DNA of 64,000 bases, taken from positions 1,426,001 through 1,490,000 of the forward strand of contig NZ_CP042432.1 of the NCBI RefSeq assembly GCF_008033235.1, written 5' to 3'. Positions 44,811 through 52,608 of the stretch are shown one piece after another. The DNA comes from Anseongella ginsenosidimutans. GTDB lineage: Bacteria; Bacteroidota; Bacteroidia; Sphingobacteriales; Sphingobacteriaceae. How positions within the stretch are numbered: the first letter of the stretch is position 1; each line of letters starts with the position of its first letter. The position numbers and the translations under genes are program-made. The notes under the pieces were generated by a model, which made no database searches, was not told the origin of the DNA, and saw only the letters and a program-made list of their open reading frames with translations.

Positions 44811-45841
44811 GCTAAAGTGGTTTGCAATGCCTCTTTTTCTTCTTGCACCAGTTGCCGCCAGATGGTGGTATTGATCTTGGGTTTAAGGTTGCGACTATTG
44901 CCCTCTTGGGTAAAAAGGCTACGCTTGATGGTGTTGAGCAAGGTTTTCTGGATGCTGTAGTAAGAGAGCCCCTCTGCCAGTTTGATGATACCGGATACAG
45001 CAGCTTTATTGTCAAAAGTAAAATCTCCATTCCGGAGGGTCAATGTAATCAATTCCTTAATTTTTTCCATGCTGGGGAGGGGGAAACCAATGCTCATATC
45101 AAAACGCCGCATTATCGCCTCATCCAGCATATCTTTTTGGTTTGTAGCGGCGATGGCAATGCTGCTTTGAGGGAGGTAGTCAAATAACTGTAGGATCGTG
45201 TTTACCACACGTTTCATTTCCCCATGATCTTGGTTATAGTCACGTACCTTGCCCAGTGAATCAAACTCATCAAGGAAGATGATACAATCTTCAGTAGCTG
45301 CCCGACGAAAGAGTTTAGCCAAGTTCTTGCTTGTCTCTCCCAGTTTAGCAGATACAATGGCTCCAAGGTTGACCACGATCATCATTTTTTTTAGCTCACC
45401 GGCTATGACATATGAAGCAAGTGTTTTCCCACAACCCGATGGGCCATGTAACAGCAGTTTATTGGATATAGGGAGTTGGTACCTATTCAATAATTCTATT
45501 GATTGGTGTTCCTGCAGGAAGTGTAGTAGCTTACCACGCACCATATCACTACATACAAGGTTTTCTAGACTATAGTCTGAAGTGAGTTTCTCCAGTATCA
45601 ATTCATCCGTCTCTCTATCCTGCAATTGCTGATAGTGTGAGGGTGAGCCTACTTTGGTCATACCACTCACCTCTTGCCGACGCAACGATTCCTTGATAAT
45701 AGATTGTAGTTGCAGAGCAAAATTTACCTTTTTGGTACTTTTGGAATGCTCAATCAACTCATTCAGACTATCTAATAACTTCTCCCGGTCGTTTTCTAGC
45801 CCGAAGCGTGCAATATCCTTAATATAGTCCGCCTGACTCAT
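44807..45841 (-). CDS. AAA+ ATPase partner of the subtilase
   Basis: The start MSQADYIKDIARFG (45841) gives 344 residues: a helical N-terminus and an AAA+ core with Walker A GPSGCGKT (about residues 135-142), Walker B IIFLDEFDSL, sensor 1 AIAATNQKDML and an arginine finger in MRRFDMSIGFPLP. It is of the FtsH/spastin-like group. Its stop codon overlaps that of the subtilase gene in a TTAA (44807-44810), so the genes are tail to tail. ATPase-subtilase pairs are usually co-directional, so this layout is odd. Confidence 0.85.
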   Translation of the reverse strand: MSQADYIKDIARFGLENDREKLLDSLNELIEHSKSTKKVNFALQLQSIIKESLRRQEVSGMTKVGSPSHYQQLQDRETDELILEKLTSDYSLENLVCSDMVRGKLLHFLQEHQSIELLNRYQLPISNKLLLHGPSGCGKTLASYVIAGELKKMMIVVNLGAIVSAKLGETSKNLAKLFRRAATEDCIIFLDEFDSLGKVRDYNQDHGEMKRVVNTILQLFDYLPQSSIAIAATNQKDMLDEAIMRRFDMSIGFPLPSMEKIKELITLTLRNGDFTFDNKAAVSGIIKLAEGLSYYSIQKTLLNTIKRSLFTQEGNSRNLKPKINTTIWRQLVQEEKEALQTTLA

Positions 45842-46122
45842 CGTTAGCAATTTCTGGCAAATATACCTTTTGAAATATTAGTTAGCATCAAAAATGTGGC
45901 CAATAGCAATTCTTTACTCCGCTTGTCTTTACACCCCTATTTATATCATACCTTGCTATGATGAAAAGTAAAAGAAAAAAAGAACAAAACAAAGGTTTAA
46001 ATAGACTTTTTAATATAGCCCCCGCAACTCCTTTTGTCTTAGGTCAATACAGAAGATCGTGCCTTCGTACCGATTGATAAGCAGAAACTAGTATTAACAG
46101 GGATTTGAAGGACCGAGGCTAA
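45842..46122. other. Gap without a recognisable gene
   Basis: About 280 bases between the AAA ATPase start and the end of the mobilisation cluster. It holds A-rich sequence (45960-46000) and no ORF, repeat or RNA that I can support. The ATPase promoter is expected at its left end. Confidence 0.3.
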
Positions 46123-46716
46123 TTAATTGTCCTTTAAACTTTTTAGTTTCTCCCGAGCTTCCGTAGCCTCTTCCTTTTTCCGCCTCGCCTCCGCTTCCGC
46201 CTGCAAAATAGCCAGCTCCTCCTTTTCCAGCTCACGTGTCGCCCGCCGAGCAGCCTTCGGATCCTTCCGATAGATATCCTCCGCCCACTGGCTCGCCTTC
46301 GGATGTTCGAACCGGATCATCCGGTATTTCAGGTCGTTTTCTTTCAGGCTTCTGTTAGTCCACCACAAATGCGCTCCTAAGCCGATGGCCATCGCGCTAC
46401 TCATAATCAGGATCAGCGCGGTGATCACGAACCCTCTGGAGCGGGTTTCAACATGGTGATGGTGCCGCATCGGGATTTCCCGGGGGATGGCGTCGATCTT
46501 CCGAATCAGGTTTTCGATCAATCGGCTCACGGTTTCCGCGGAATTGTGCCGCTCAAGGACTTTTAGCCGCTGGTGGATTTGCTGCAGGTAGGCGCTATAG
46601 TCCGGTACCTTGATCTCGGGGAATTTGATCGCCCGGCCGGCCAGTTCTTCGAATTTGCGGATCAGCAATTGCAGCGTTTCTTCGATGCTGTCGAGTTGTT
46701 CTTCGGTCTTGTTCAT
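46123..46716 (-). CDS. Membrane protein of the mobilisation operon
   Basis: The 197-residue protein has an N-terminal coiled coil (EEQLDSIEETLQLLIRKFEE), a single transmembrane helix at about 101-120 (FVITALILIMSSAMAIGLGA) and a C-terminal charged coiled coil (RKKEEATEAREKLKSL). Proteins of this form follow relaxase genes in many Bacteroidota mobilisable elements. Its start overlaps the relaxase stop by four bases. It could link the relaxosome to the membrane. Confidence 0.65.
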   Translation of the reverse strand: MNKTEEQLDSIEETLQLLIRKFEELAGRAIKFPEIKVPDYSAYLQQIHQRLKVLERHNSAETVSRLIENLIRKIDAIPREIPMRHHHHVETRSRGFVITALILIMSSAMAIGLGAHLWWTNRSLKENDLKYRMIRFEHPKASQWAEDIYRKDPKAARRATRELEKEELAILQAEAEARRKKEEATEAREKLKSLKDN

Positions 46717-47672
46717 AAGTGTATTCCTCTATGTTGATTTTTACGTTTTTTCTTGCGTTTGCGTTCTATTTCGGCCGGGTCAGGCTCCGGGCCGGCCGGT
46801 TCGGGTTTTAACAGGATGCCTAGCAGGCTTTCAGTTCGCCGGCTGCCGGGAAGCGTGAAGGTTGGTTTAGCTGTTTTCTGTATTCGTTCCGGTTTAAGGG
46901 CGGAAGCCAGGTACGGGTGCTGCGACCGCTCTAATACTGCCCGCAGCAGGTTGCTTTTCAAGAGCTCGCCGAGCTTCCCGTAGCTGAATCCCCGGTCAAC
47001 GGCGGAACCTTTGAACGTCATGCCGTCTTTACTGAAGGAGATCCCTTGAACCTCGCTGGTCCCGCTGCGATATTTATATTGGATGCCGACGCCTTCCTGC
47101 CGGAGGGTTTTCTCCAGTTCCTTCCAGTTGATGGCCGTCCCGACGGCCCGGCGGATCGCGTCATGAAGCTCATACCGGATCTTGTCCGCTCCTTTCAGCC
47201 GCCAGCGGTTCACGTGCTGCTTTCCTTCCGCCAGGTGATAGCCGTATTTTTGGGTCATCGCTCGGCATACCCGGACGTTTAGCTGCCGCTGAAAACGGTC
47301 GGACAGGGTTTTGCCTTCGTTGTTCACCCGGTTATAGAGTATATGGATATGCGGATGCTCCCGGTCGGTATGCTGCACAACGAGGTACTGCGTATTCCGG
47401 ATGCGCATTTTCTCCAGGTATTCCCGGGCGCATTCGGTCATGATTGCCTGGCTCAGCTTGGGCCGGTCCTCCTTGCTCCAGCTCAATATCAGGTGCCCCG
47501 CAGCTTTGCCCAACCCCGGGTTCATTTTTCGCTGCAGGTTGAAATCGATGGTGGCGGCGCGGGCGCTGTCCATCCGAACCCCTTCCGCGTCGAGGACGGT
47601 GGCTTCCGGCCGGTTCATCAGGTACCGCATGCAGCCACCGAAACTTTTACCGGTGATCACTTTCCCGATCAT
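46713..47672 (-). CDS. Relaxase/mobilisation nuclease (MobB-like)
   Basis: The 319-residue protein begins MIGKVITGKSFGGCMRYLMN, the N-terminus of MobP/MobV-like Bacteroidota relaxases, and carries the metal-binding HxH motif in HPHIHILYNRVN (about 129-140). It nicks one strand at oriT and leads it into the recipient cell. It overlaps the MobC-like gene by 26 bases. A full C-terminal region follows the nuclease domain, so it is probably functional, with conjugation machinery supplied by another element. Confidence 0.9.
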   Translation of the reverse strand: MIGKVITGKSFGGCMRYLMNRPEATVLDAEGVRMDSARAATIDFNLQRKMNPGLGKAAGHLILSWSKEDRPKLSQAIMTECAREYLEKMRIRNTQYLVVQHTDREHPHIHILYNRVNNEGKTLSDRFQRQLNVRVCRAMTQKYGYHLAEGKQHVNRWRLKGADKIRYELHDAIRRAVGTAINWKELEKTLRQEGVGIQYKYRSGTSEVQGISFSKDGMTFKGSAVDRGFSYGKLGELLKSNLLRAVLERSQHPYLASALKPERIQKTAKPTFTLPGSRRTESLLGILLKPEPAGPEPDPAEIERKRKKKRKNQHRGIHL

Positions 47673-48039
47673 CGTTCAGATTGGTTAATTGTTCATCGAT
47701 CTTTCGCAGGATCTCCCGGCATCTTTTCTGGACGGTCAGCAGGCCGTCGGTATGCGTCAGGCGGACAAGCTGGTTAAGGTTATTTGCCAGTCCGGCCAGC
47801 ATCCGCAGTTGCCGCTGATCTTCCGGGGAGATCCGGGCCATGACGCTGGCCCGCTTGGCCGCCCCGCGGAACCATTCACTGGGCCGCATACCGGCCCGGC
47901 GGGCTTTGTCCCCGATCAGAAAACGTTCGGTGTCGGTCAGCCGGACGGTCATTACGTATTGCCGCTTCACTTTCTTCGGCGGGCGGCCGCCCTTGCCACG
48001 TCTCGAACGCTGGTTTCTTTTATGATCGGTGTTCGTCAT
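47647..48039 (-). CDS. MobC-like relaxosome accessory protein
   Basis: The 130-residue protein is basic at its N-terminus (KRNQRSRRGKGGRPPKKVKR) followed by a ribbon-helix-helix-like segment (YVMTVRLTDTERFLIGDKA) and the MobC tail NNLNQLVRLTHTDGLL. It binds oriT DNA and helps the relaxase nick. It lies directly below the palindrome-rich oriT candidate and overlaps the relaxase gene start, the normal layout of Bacteroidota mobilisation cassettes. Confidence 0.85.
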   Translation of the reverse strand: MTNTDHKRNQRSRRGKGGRPPKKVKRQYVMTVRLTDTERFLIGDKARRAGMRPSEWFRGAAKRASVMARISPEDQRQLRMLAGLANNLNQLVRLTHTDGLLTVQKRCREILRKIDEQLTNLNDDRESDHR

Positions 48040-48072
48040 TGCTCGTTAAAACCTATCTGCCGTCAGGCAGCC

Positions 48073-48156
48073 CCTGATGCGACCACCGGGAGCATCAGGC
48101 AAGTTTGCTTCCGGCCCCGCCGGAAGAGTTTTTGTATGACAAAAACACAAACTTGC
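48073..48156. other. Candidate origin of transfer (oriT), nested inverted repeats
   Basis: Four perfect inverted repeats are packed in 84 bases: 48073-48080 with 48092-48099; 48099-48107 with 48148-48156; inside that, 48108-48115 with 48119-48126 and 48129-48135 with 48139-48145. The second pair closes a three-way junction containing the last two hairpins. It lies 34 bases upstream of the mobC start, exactly where oriT is found in related elements. The nick site itself is not assigned. Confidence 0.6.
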
Positions 48157-48233
48157 TCCTTCTAAAAATGAGTGGGTGGTCCCGGCGGCGAAGTCCCTGC
48201 TTTTATCCGGTTAAGTCGCTTCCCGGGCTGTGC

Positions 48234-48536
48234 TTACTTCAAGGCTAATGCCTGTTCCCCGGCCTTCTCCTTCGTTACTGCTTCGCGGACCGCCTCCATA
48301 GTATAAAGCACCCGTCGCCCGATCCGCTCCGGTTTGAGAATACCCGCCTTCTCCCAAAGGTGAAGCGTAGCCAGCGAGACGCCCAGCAACTCAGCTGTCT
48401 CTTTCCGCGTAAGAAAAGGCTTTTCAGGATGATTGGCAGGCTGCGTAACCATCAGCGGCTTCACCGCCGTCCGCACCTGTTCTGTAATGAGCTCCCGAAG
48501 CTCCCGCTCCGTGAGCGATGTAAAGATCTGTGTCAT
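48234..48536 (-). CDS. Helix-turn-helix protein, excisionase/MerR-like
   Basis: The start at 48536 (MTQIFTSLTERELREL) gives 100 residues; another ATG lies at 48557. The core FLTRKETAELLGVSLATLHLWEKAGI and the following RIGRRVLYTMEAV are the HTH_17 winged helix of Bacteroidota excisionase-like proteins. It probably controls mobilisation or excision of the island. It lies upstream of the oriT and mob genes on the same strand. Confidence 0.8.
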   Translation of the reverse strand: MTQIFTSLTERELRELITEQVRTAVKPLMVTQPANHPEKPFLTRKETAELLGVSLATLHLWEKAGILKPERIGRRVLYTMEAVREAVTKEKAGEQALALK

Positions 48537-48671
48537 CGTTATTGTATTTGATGACACAAAACAAAGGTAGATTTAATGAGGGATCGCTCCCTTTTTTGAT
48601 CCCTTTGGGTATGTTTAGTTGGAAGTGATGGCGTTTTCTTGAACTTGGGCTAAAGCTAAGGCAGCTGTCAC

Positions 48672-49512
48672 TTGCTTGAAGGGCAGCTCGTGGCGGGCAA
48701 GATCGCGATGGCTCACCTGTCATCGCCTAATTTGTATTACGTGTTAAGCGGCTTGGATTTTACCTTGGATATCAATAATCCGGAAGCGCCGAAGATCTTT
48801 TGCATAGGGAATAATCCCATGAAATTGCAGACCTACGGTGAGGTGATTTCGCTGTATGTCAACCGCCTGCTGAAGGTCATCAACCAGAAAGAAAAGGAGC
48901 CTTGCGGAGTGATCTGTGACGAATTTCCCAGCTTGGTCGCAGACGTCATTCCTACAATCACTCAGGGCAGAAGCCAGAAAATTTTTGTGTGCCTGGGCAT
49001 CCAGGATCTGAGTCAGTTGCCGAAAGAATACGGGCAAAGATGCGGCGGATGTGATCATCAATACGACCGGCAATATTATTTCCGGGCAGGTACTGGGCGA
49101 TTCAGCAAAGTTGATGTCGGACCGGATCGGGCGCATTATGCAGGATCGTCAGAGCCTTTCGATTAACAGCACCGATACCTCCGTCAGTAAAAGCAAACAG
49201 CTGGAAGCGGCCCTGCCATCCGCCCGTATTGCGGATTGAGCAGCGGAGAATTCGTGGGATCGGTGGCCGATACACCCGATCAGCCTATCGAGCGAAAGGT
49301 GTTCCATTCCCGGTTTGAGCTGGATCAGGTCGCCTTGAATGCGGAGGAAGATAGCTATCAGCCCTTACCTGTTATCCGAAAGGTCGATCCGGCGATGGTG
49401 CAGCGGAATTATGAGGAGGTGAAAAAAGATGTTCAGAATATCGTCTACACCGAACTCCAGCGCATGATGAACGACCCGCAGCTGGAAGGCCTAGTAGTCA
49501 GGAAGGAAGGAC
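48672..49512 (+). pseudogene. TraG/BfmC-like coupling protein, C-terminal fragment with two frameshifts
   Basis: The fragment begins LVAGKIAMAHLSSPNLYYVL and keeps EPCGVICDEFPSLVADVI, the Walker B region of Bacteroidota coupling proteins, and SQKIFVCLGIQDLSQL. Frame two resumes at IISGQVLGDSAKLMSDRIGR (near 49040) and frame three at LSSGEFVGSVADTPDQPIER (near 49239). The first half of the protein, with the Walker A motif, is missing. It once fed DNA from a relaxosome into a conjugation pore. Its 5' end is lost in the region beside the excisionase-like gene, which points to a rearrangement. Confidence 0.75.
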
Positions 49513-49568
49513 AGTCTTTTTGTCGACCGTTAATTCCAATACGAACGATAGAAAACCGGTGTTTTAGA

Positions 49569-49598
49569 TTGGAATTTCACCGGACTTTGTTATTTTTG
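49569..49598 (+). promoter_or_regulatory. Promoter of a DUF1508 remnant
   Basis: TTG at 49569-49571, a 19-base spacer and TATTTTTG at 49591-49598 form a good Bacteroidota -33/-7 pair, 22 bases before the ATG at 49621. The second DUF1508 remnant (56993-57167) keeps the same TATTTTTG ahead of its start. Confidence 0.5.
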
Positions 49599-49620
49599 AT
49601 TATAGCTAATCACAAAATTA

Positions 49621-49943
49621 TGGGAAAATTTACTACTAAAACCGCCCAAAATGGGCAATTTTACTTCAATCTTAAAGCTGGTAATGGAGAGATCATTCTC
49701 ACCAGTGAAATGTATACTACTCGATCCGCTCGGGATAACGGCATTGAATCGTTAGAGAGAATGCACCGAAGGATGAACGCTATGAGAAAAAATGGCTTCT
49801 AGCGGCAAATACCACTTCGTCCTTAAAGCTGCTAATCACCAAGTGATCGGAAAAAGCGAAATGTATCAGAGCAGTTCCGGCCGCGACAACGGTATTGATC
49901 TGTGAAGAAAAATGCGCCGAAAGCGGAGGTTGTAGCGGGATAG
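49621..49943 (+). pseudogene. DUF1508 (YegP-like) gene, frameshifted
   Basis: Two YegP repeats are visible: FYFNLKAGNGEIILTSEMYT with TRSARDNGIES, and GKYHFVLKAANHQVIGKSEM with SSGRDNGIDL. The linker NAP-x-DERYEKK and the tail KKNAPKAEVVAG are in other frames, so at least three frame changes occur. DUF1508 proteins are small cytoplasmic repeats of unknown role. A second, inverted remnant of the same family lies at 56993-57167. Confidence 0.75.
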
Positions 49944-50086
49944 TTTTACGCTCCCAGTATATTGGGGACCTAATCTTGCTCAAGTCATGAGGCACTTCCT
50001 AAAGATCATATCTTCTTCACCTGGCTTGGGGCAAATGTAGTGTCTTCAAATGTGATCCAAATCTGCTTGGGTGATCACGGGGATTA

Positions 50087-50109
50087 ATAGTCTCCAAATT
50101 GGAGACTAT
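50087..50109. promoter_or_regulatory. 23-bp palindrome upstream of the Shedu gene
   Basis: ATAGTCTCCAA and its exact inverse flank a single A (50087-50109). It lies 52 bases before the start at 50162, within the expected promoter region. It is probably an operator for a dimeric repressor, perhaps one of the XRE proteins of the island. Confidence 0.55.
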
Positions 50110-50161
50110 ATAATAGCATACGATTTTATCCATTGCATCCTTTCATTATAAAGTATAGATC

Positions 50162-51421
50162 ATGCCCAACGTTAAGGAAGAACGAATGGTCAAAGAGACA
50201 ACAACTTTGACACACTATGATTATATAGATTCTGAACTTGGAATAAAGCAGAGATCCAAGACTATCTATAAGAAGAAGGATTTAGTGATACATTATCCAA
50301 GAGGATTTGAAGGTGGACAGAAATACAAGACCATAAAGAAATTCTCGTTTTTGGGTTTCAAAAATAGGCTTCCCGTTGGGGTTAATAAATCAGTAAAAAA
50401 TGGCTATGGGTTTACAAAACGGCTTAATCCATTCTCAAAATACCTTGATGCATCCTTCGATTTTAAAGAAGTATTCATTGAAAAGGATGGAGAAATCAAA
50501 ATGGATATTTTAGCCAAGGTATTATACCTAAATCAAGAGAGCCTTAAAAAGTTAAATGATAGTTTGGATAGTGTTTTTAAGAAGAACAAGGATGAAGTTA
50601 ATACCGTTTTGATAAATGTGTTATCTAGCTTGTTCCCATTGGATATAGAAAAGCCAGAGGCTAGTTATATTCCCAATACAATAGCGACATCACTTCTGAG
50701 CTGGGGGAAGTCTTTAGATGAGTTCTCAAGTAGAGACAAAGATGCCATAATTGAACTTTTTAAGACCTTATCTTTAAAAACGGATTTTCTGACAGTGGAG
50801 TCCCTAGCAAAAACAAAGGAACTAGTCGACAATAAATATATCCAAGGAACTTTAAAAGAATATAAAGAGCTAATGAAGCTTTCTACTGATGGAAGTTCAT
50901 TAGAAAAAAAGTGGCAAAATTTTCTCAAACTACATAATTGGATATTTTCATCAATTTTCGCACAGCCAGTAATTTTATATAGAGATGAAGCATATGTCGG
51001 GGGCAAAACTTTAGACAATAAGAATGGAAAACATAATGACTTCTTAATTAAAAATAGTTTAAGTGATAACGTGTCTTTTTTGGAGATTAAGACCCATAGA
51101 ACCAAACTCCTTGAAAAATCCGCCTACCGTGGGGACGATGTTTTTAGTGCGACAAAGGATGTAACAGGCAGCATAAATCAGGTCTTAAACCAGCGAGATA
51201 GTTTTCAGAAGGAGTTTTATTCGATCAAAGTCAAAACGAAACAGGAATTTGAAACTTTCAATTCTAAGTGTGTTGTCCTTATTGGTTGTATACAAGAACT
51301 GTCAGAAAAACAACGGTATTCGTTTGAGTTATATAGAAGCAATAGCCGTGATGTGGAGATAATTACTTTCGACGAATTGCAGACGAAAATCGAAAGTTTA
51401 CAGGCTTTGATGAAAAAGTAA
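50162..51421 (+). CDS. sduA: Shedu-family nuclease (DUF4263)
   Basis: The C-terminal domain (about residues 235-405) has the DUF4263 start SSLEKKWQNFLKLHNWIFSS and the PD-(D/E)XK nuclease core GKHNDFLIKN with VSFLEIKTHRTKLL (Asp near 296, ExK near 308-310), then a conserved helix VTGSINQVLNQRDSF. The N-terminal 230 residues are the variable region of Shedu proteins. Shedu is a single-gene anti-phage system that nicks or cleaves DNA. The gene is A+T-rich and followed 77 bases later by another nuclease system in the same direction. Confidence 0.85.
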   Translation: MPNVKEERMVKETTTLTHYDYIDSELGIKQRSKTIYKKKDLVIHYPRGFEGGQKYKTIKKFSFLGFKNRLPVGVNKSVKNGYGFTKRLNPFSKYLDASFDFKEVFIEKDGEIKMDILAKVLYLNQESLKKLNDSLDSVFKKNKDEVNTVLINVLSSLFPLDIEKPEASYIPNTIATSLLSWGKSLDEFSSRDKDAIIELFKTLSLKTDFLTVESLAKTKELVDNKYIQGTLKEYKELMKLSTDGSSLEKKWQNFLKLHNWIFSSIFAQPVILYRDEAYVGGKTLDNKNGKHNDFLIKNSLSDNVSFLEIKTHRTKLLEKSAYRGDDVFSATKDVTGSINQVLNQRDSFQKEFYSIKVKTKQEFETFNSKCVVLIGCIQELSEKQRYSFELYRSNSRDVEIITFDELQTKIESLQALMKK

Positions 51422-51498
51422 AATGGAGCATTGCGTGATTATAAGTATGCCCGCTTCAAATAAAATAGTCTAACTTATCAAGTGGAATACATTAAATA

Positions 51499-52608
51499 AT
51501 GAATAGCAGCAATCAAGAAGTAAATGCAGGGGTTCATGCCAACATAGGGATGGACTTTCAGAAAAACTGCGCTATTTATTTGTTTCTGGAGAGTTACAAC
51601 GATTTAAAAGACCAACGCTATTTTATTATTATAGAACATTTAGAGGATATCATATTCGGATTTTTGAATAACGAAGCCGAACTATCCAGAATCCAAACCT
51701 ACCAAGCTAAGAAGTCCTCGTCAAAATGGGCAACAAACGCCCTTCTTAAGATTATTCATAAAATCACGGAAACTGGTCAATCTATATTAGACGATCCTCA
51801 TCCTAAAGCAGGTGATTTTTTTCAGGATAATCATTTTGCGACCAACAATTCAATCGAGTTTAAATGCAGGGTTAACAGCCAAAGTTTTACTTGTACGGTT
51901 AATGAATCTTCGGTAACACAAAGATATGTTGATCTTGATCAAAACATTAAGGACAAGCTATTAAGAGGCAACAGAGAGGTAACCTTTACCCAACAAAGTA
52001 TAGCTAATTTAGACACTATAGTCTTTAAGTTTATTGATTTAGGGAGAACGCCGAAGGCGCAGAGGGAGCAATTAGAAGGAATGTTTCGTACGGTGTTTGG
52101 TAATCGTATTGAAGATCACAAAGCTGCATATGAGACACTATATTATGCCCTTGCAGAAATTGAACGAAAATTCAACCAAGGAGGTGTAGCGAAGCTAGCT
52201 GATAACAGAAAAAGAATAGAATCAACTACAATCGAGCCCATAATCGGTATTCTTACAAAGAAAAAGCTTGCATTTAATTTTTGGAGGGAAAAAGGACAGG
52301 GAATACGTGAAGAATTAAATGTCAGTCTATATGATAGTCCAGCATTTGATCTTCATTATCAAAATAGCTTTGACAAATTTAAAGATATTAACGAGAGTGA
52401 GCATAAAAAAATCTTTGCCTTTGTTGCGGAAAATAAGGACCTTCTAAGAGAACACACTACTGATAGGGCTTGTATAATAGGTTTTCTGCGAAAATTTAAT
52501 GATGAGAAATCATCTACCCTTTCTGACTTACAATTAAAGGCAGCGATCGCAGCAGCTTTCGTAGAAGTTAAAAATACAGAATATGAAGACGACACTTTAT
52601 ATCAATAG
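51499..52608 (+). CDS. DUF4297-like nuclease, Lamassu/Cap4-type effector
   Basis: The N-terminal domain (residues 8-95) follows the DUF4297 pattern: NIGMDFQKNCAIYLFLES, then FIIIEHLEDIIFGF with the metal-binding Glu/Asp, and RIQTYQAKKSSSKWATNALL, where QAK is the QxK of this PD-(D/E)XK group. The remaining 270 residues are helical and may sense the phage or bind the partner. It overlaps the SMC-like ATPase gene by 26 bases. In Lamassu-Cap4 systems a DUF4297 nuclease of this kind is held and released by an SMC-like ATPase. Confidence 0.75.
   Translation: MNSSNQEVNAGVHANIGMDFQKNCAIYLFLESYNDLKDQRYFIIIEHLEDIIFGFLNNEAELSRIQTYQAKKSSSKWATNALLKIIHKITETGQSILDDPHPKAGDFFQDNHFATNNSIEFKCRVNSQSFTCTVNESSVTQRYVDLDQNIKDKLLRGNREVTFTQQSIANLDTIVFKFIDLGRTPKAQREQLEGMFRTVFGNRIEDHKAAYETLYYALAEIERKFNQGGVAKLADNRKRIESTTIEPIIGILTKKKLAFNFWREKGQGIREELNVSLYDSPAFDLHYQNSFDKFKDINESEHKKIFAFVAENKDLLREHTTDRACIIGFLRKFNDEKSSTLSDLQLKAAIAAAFVEVKNTEYEDDTLYQ

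Noticed and set aside
47343-47777. 144-codon plus-strand frame opposite the relaxase
   Set aside because: Antisense to the relaxase and MobC-like genes; codon-bias shadow.
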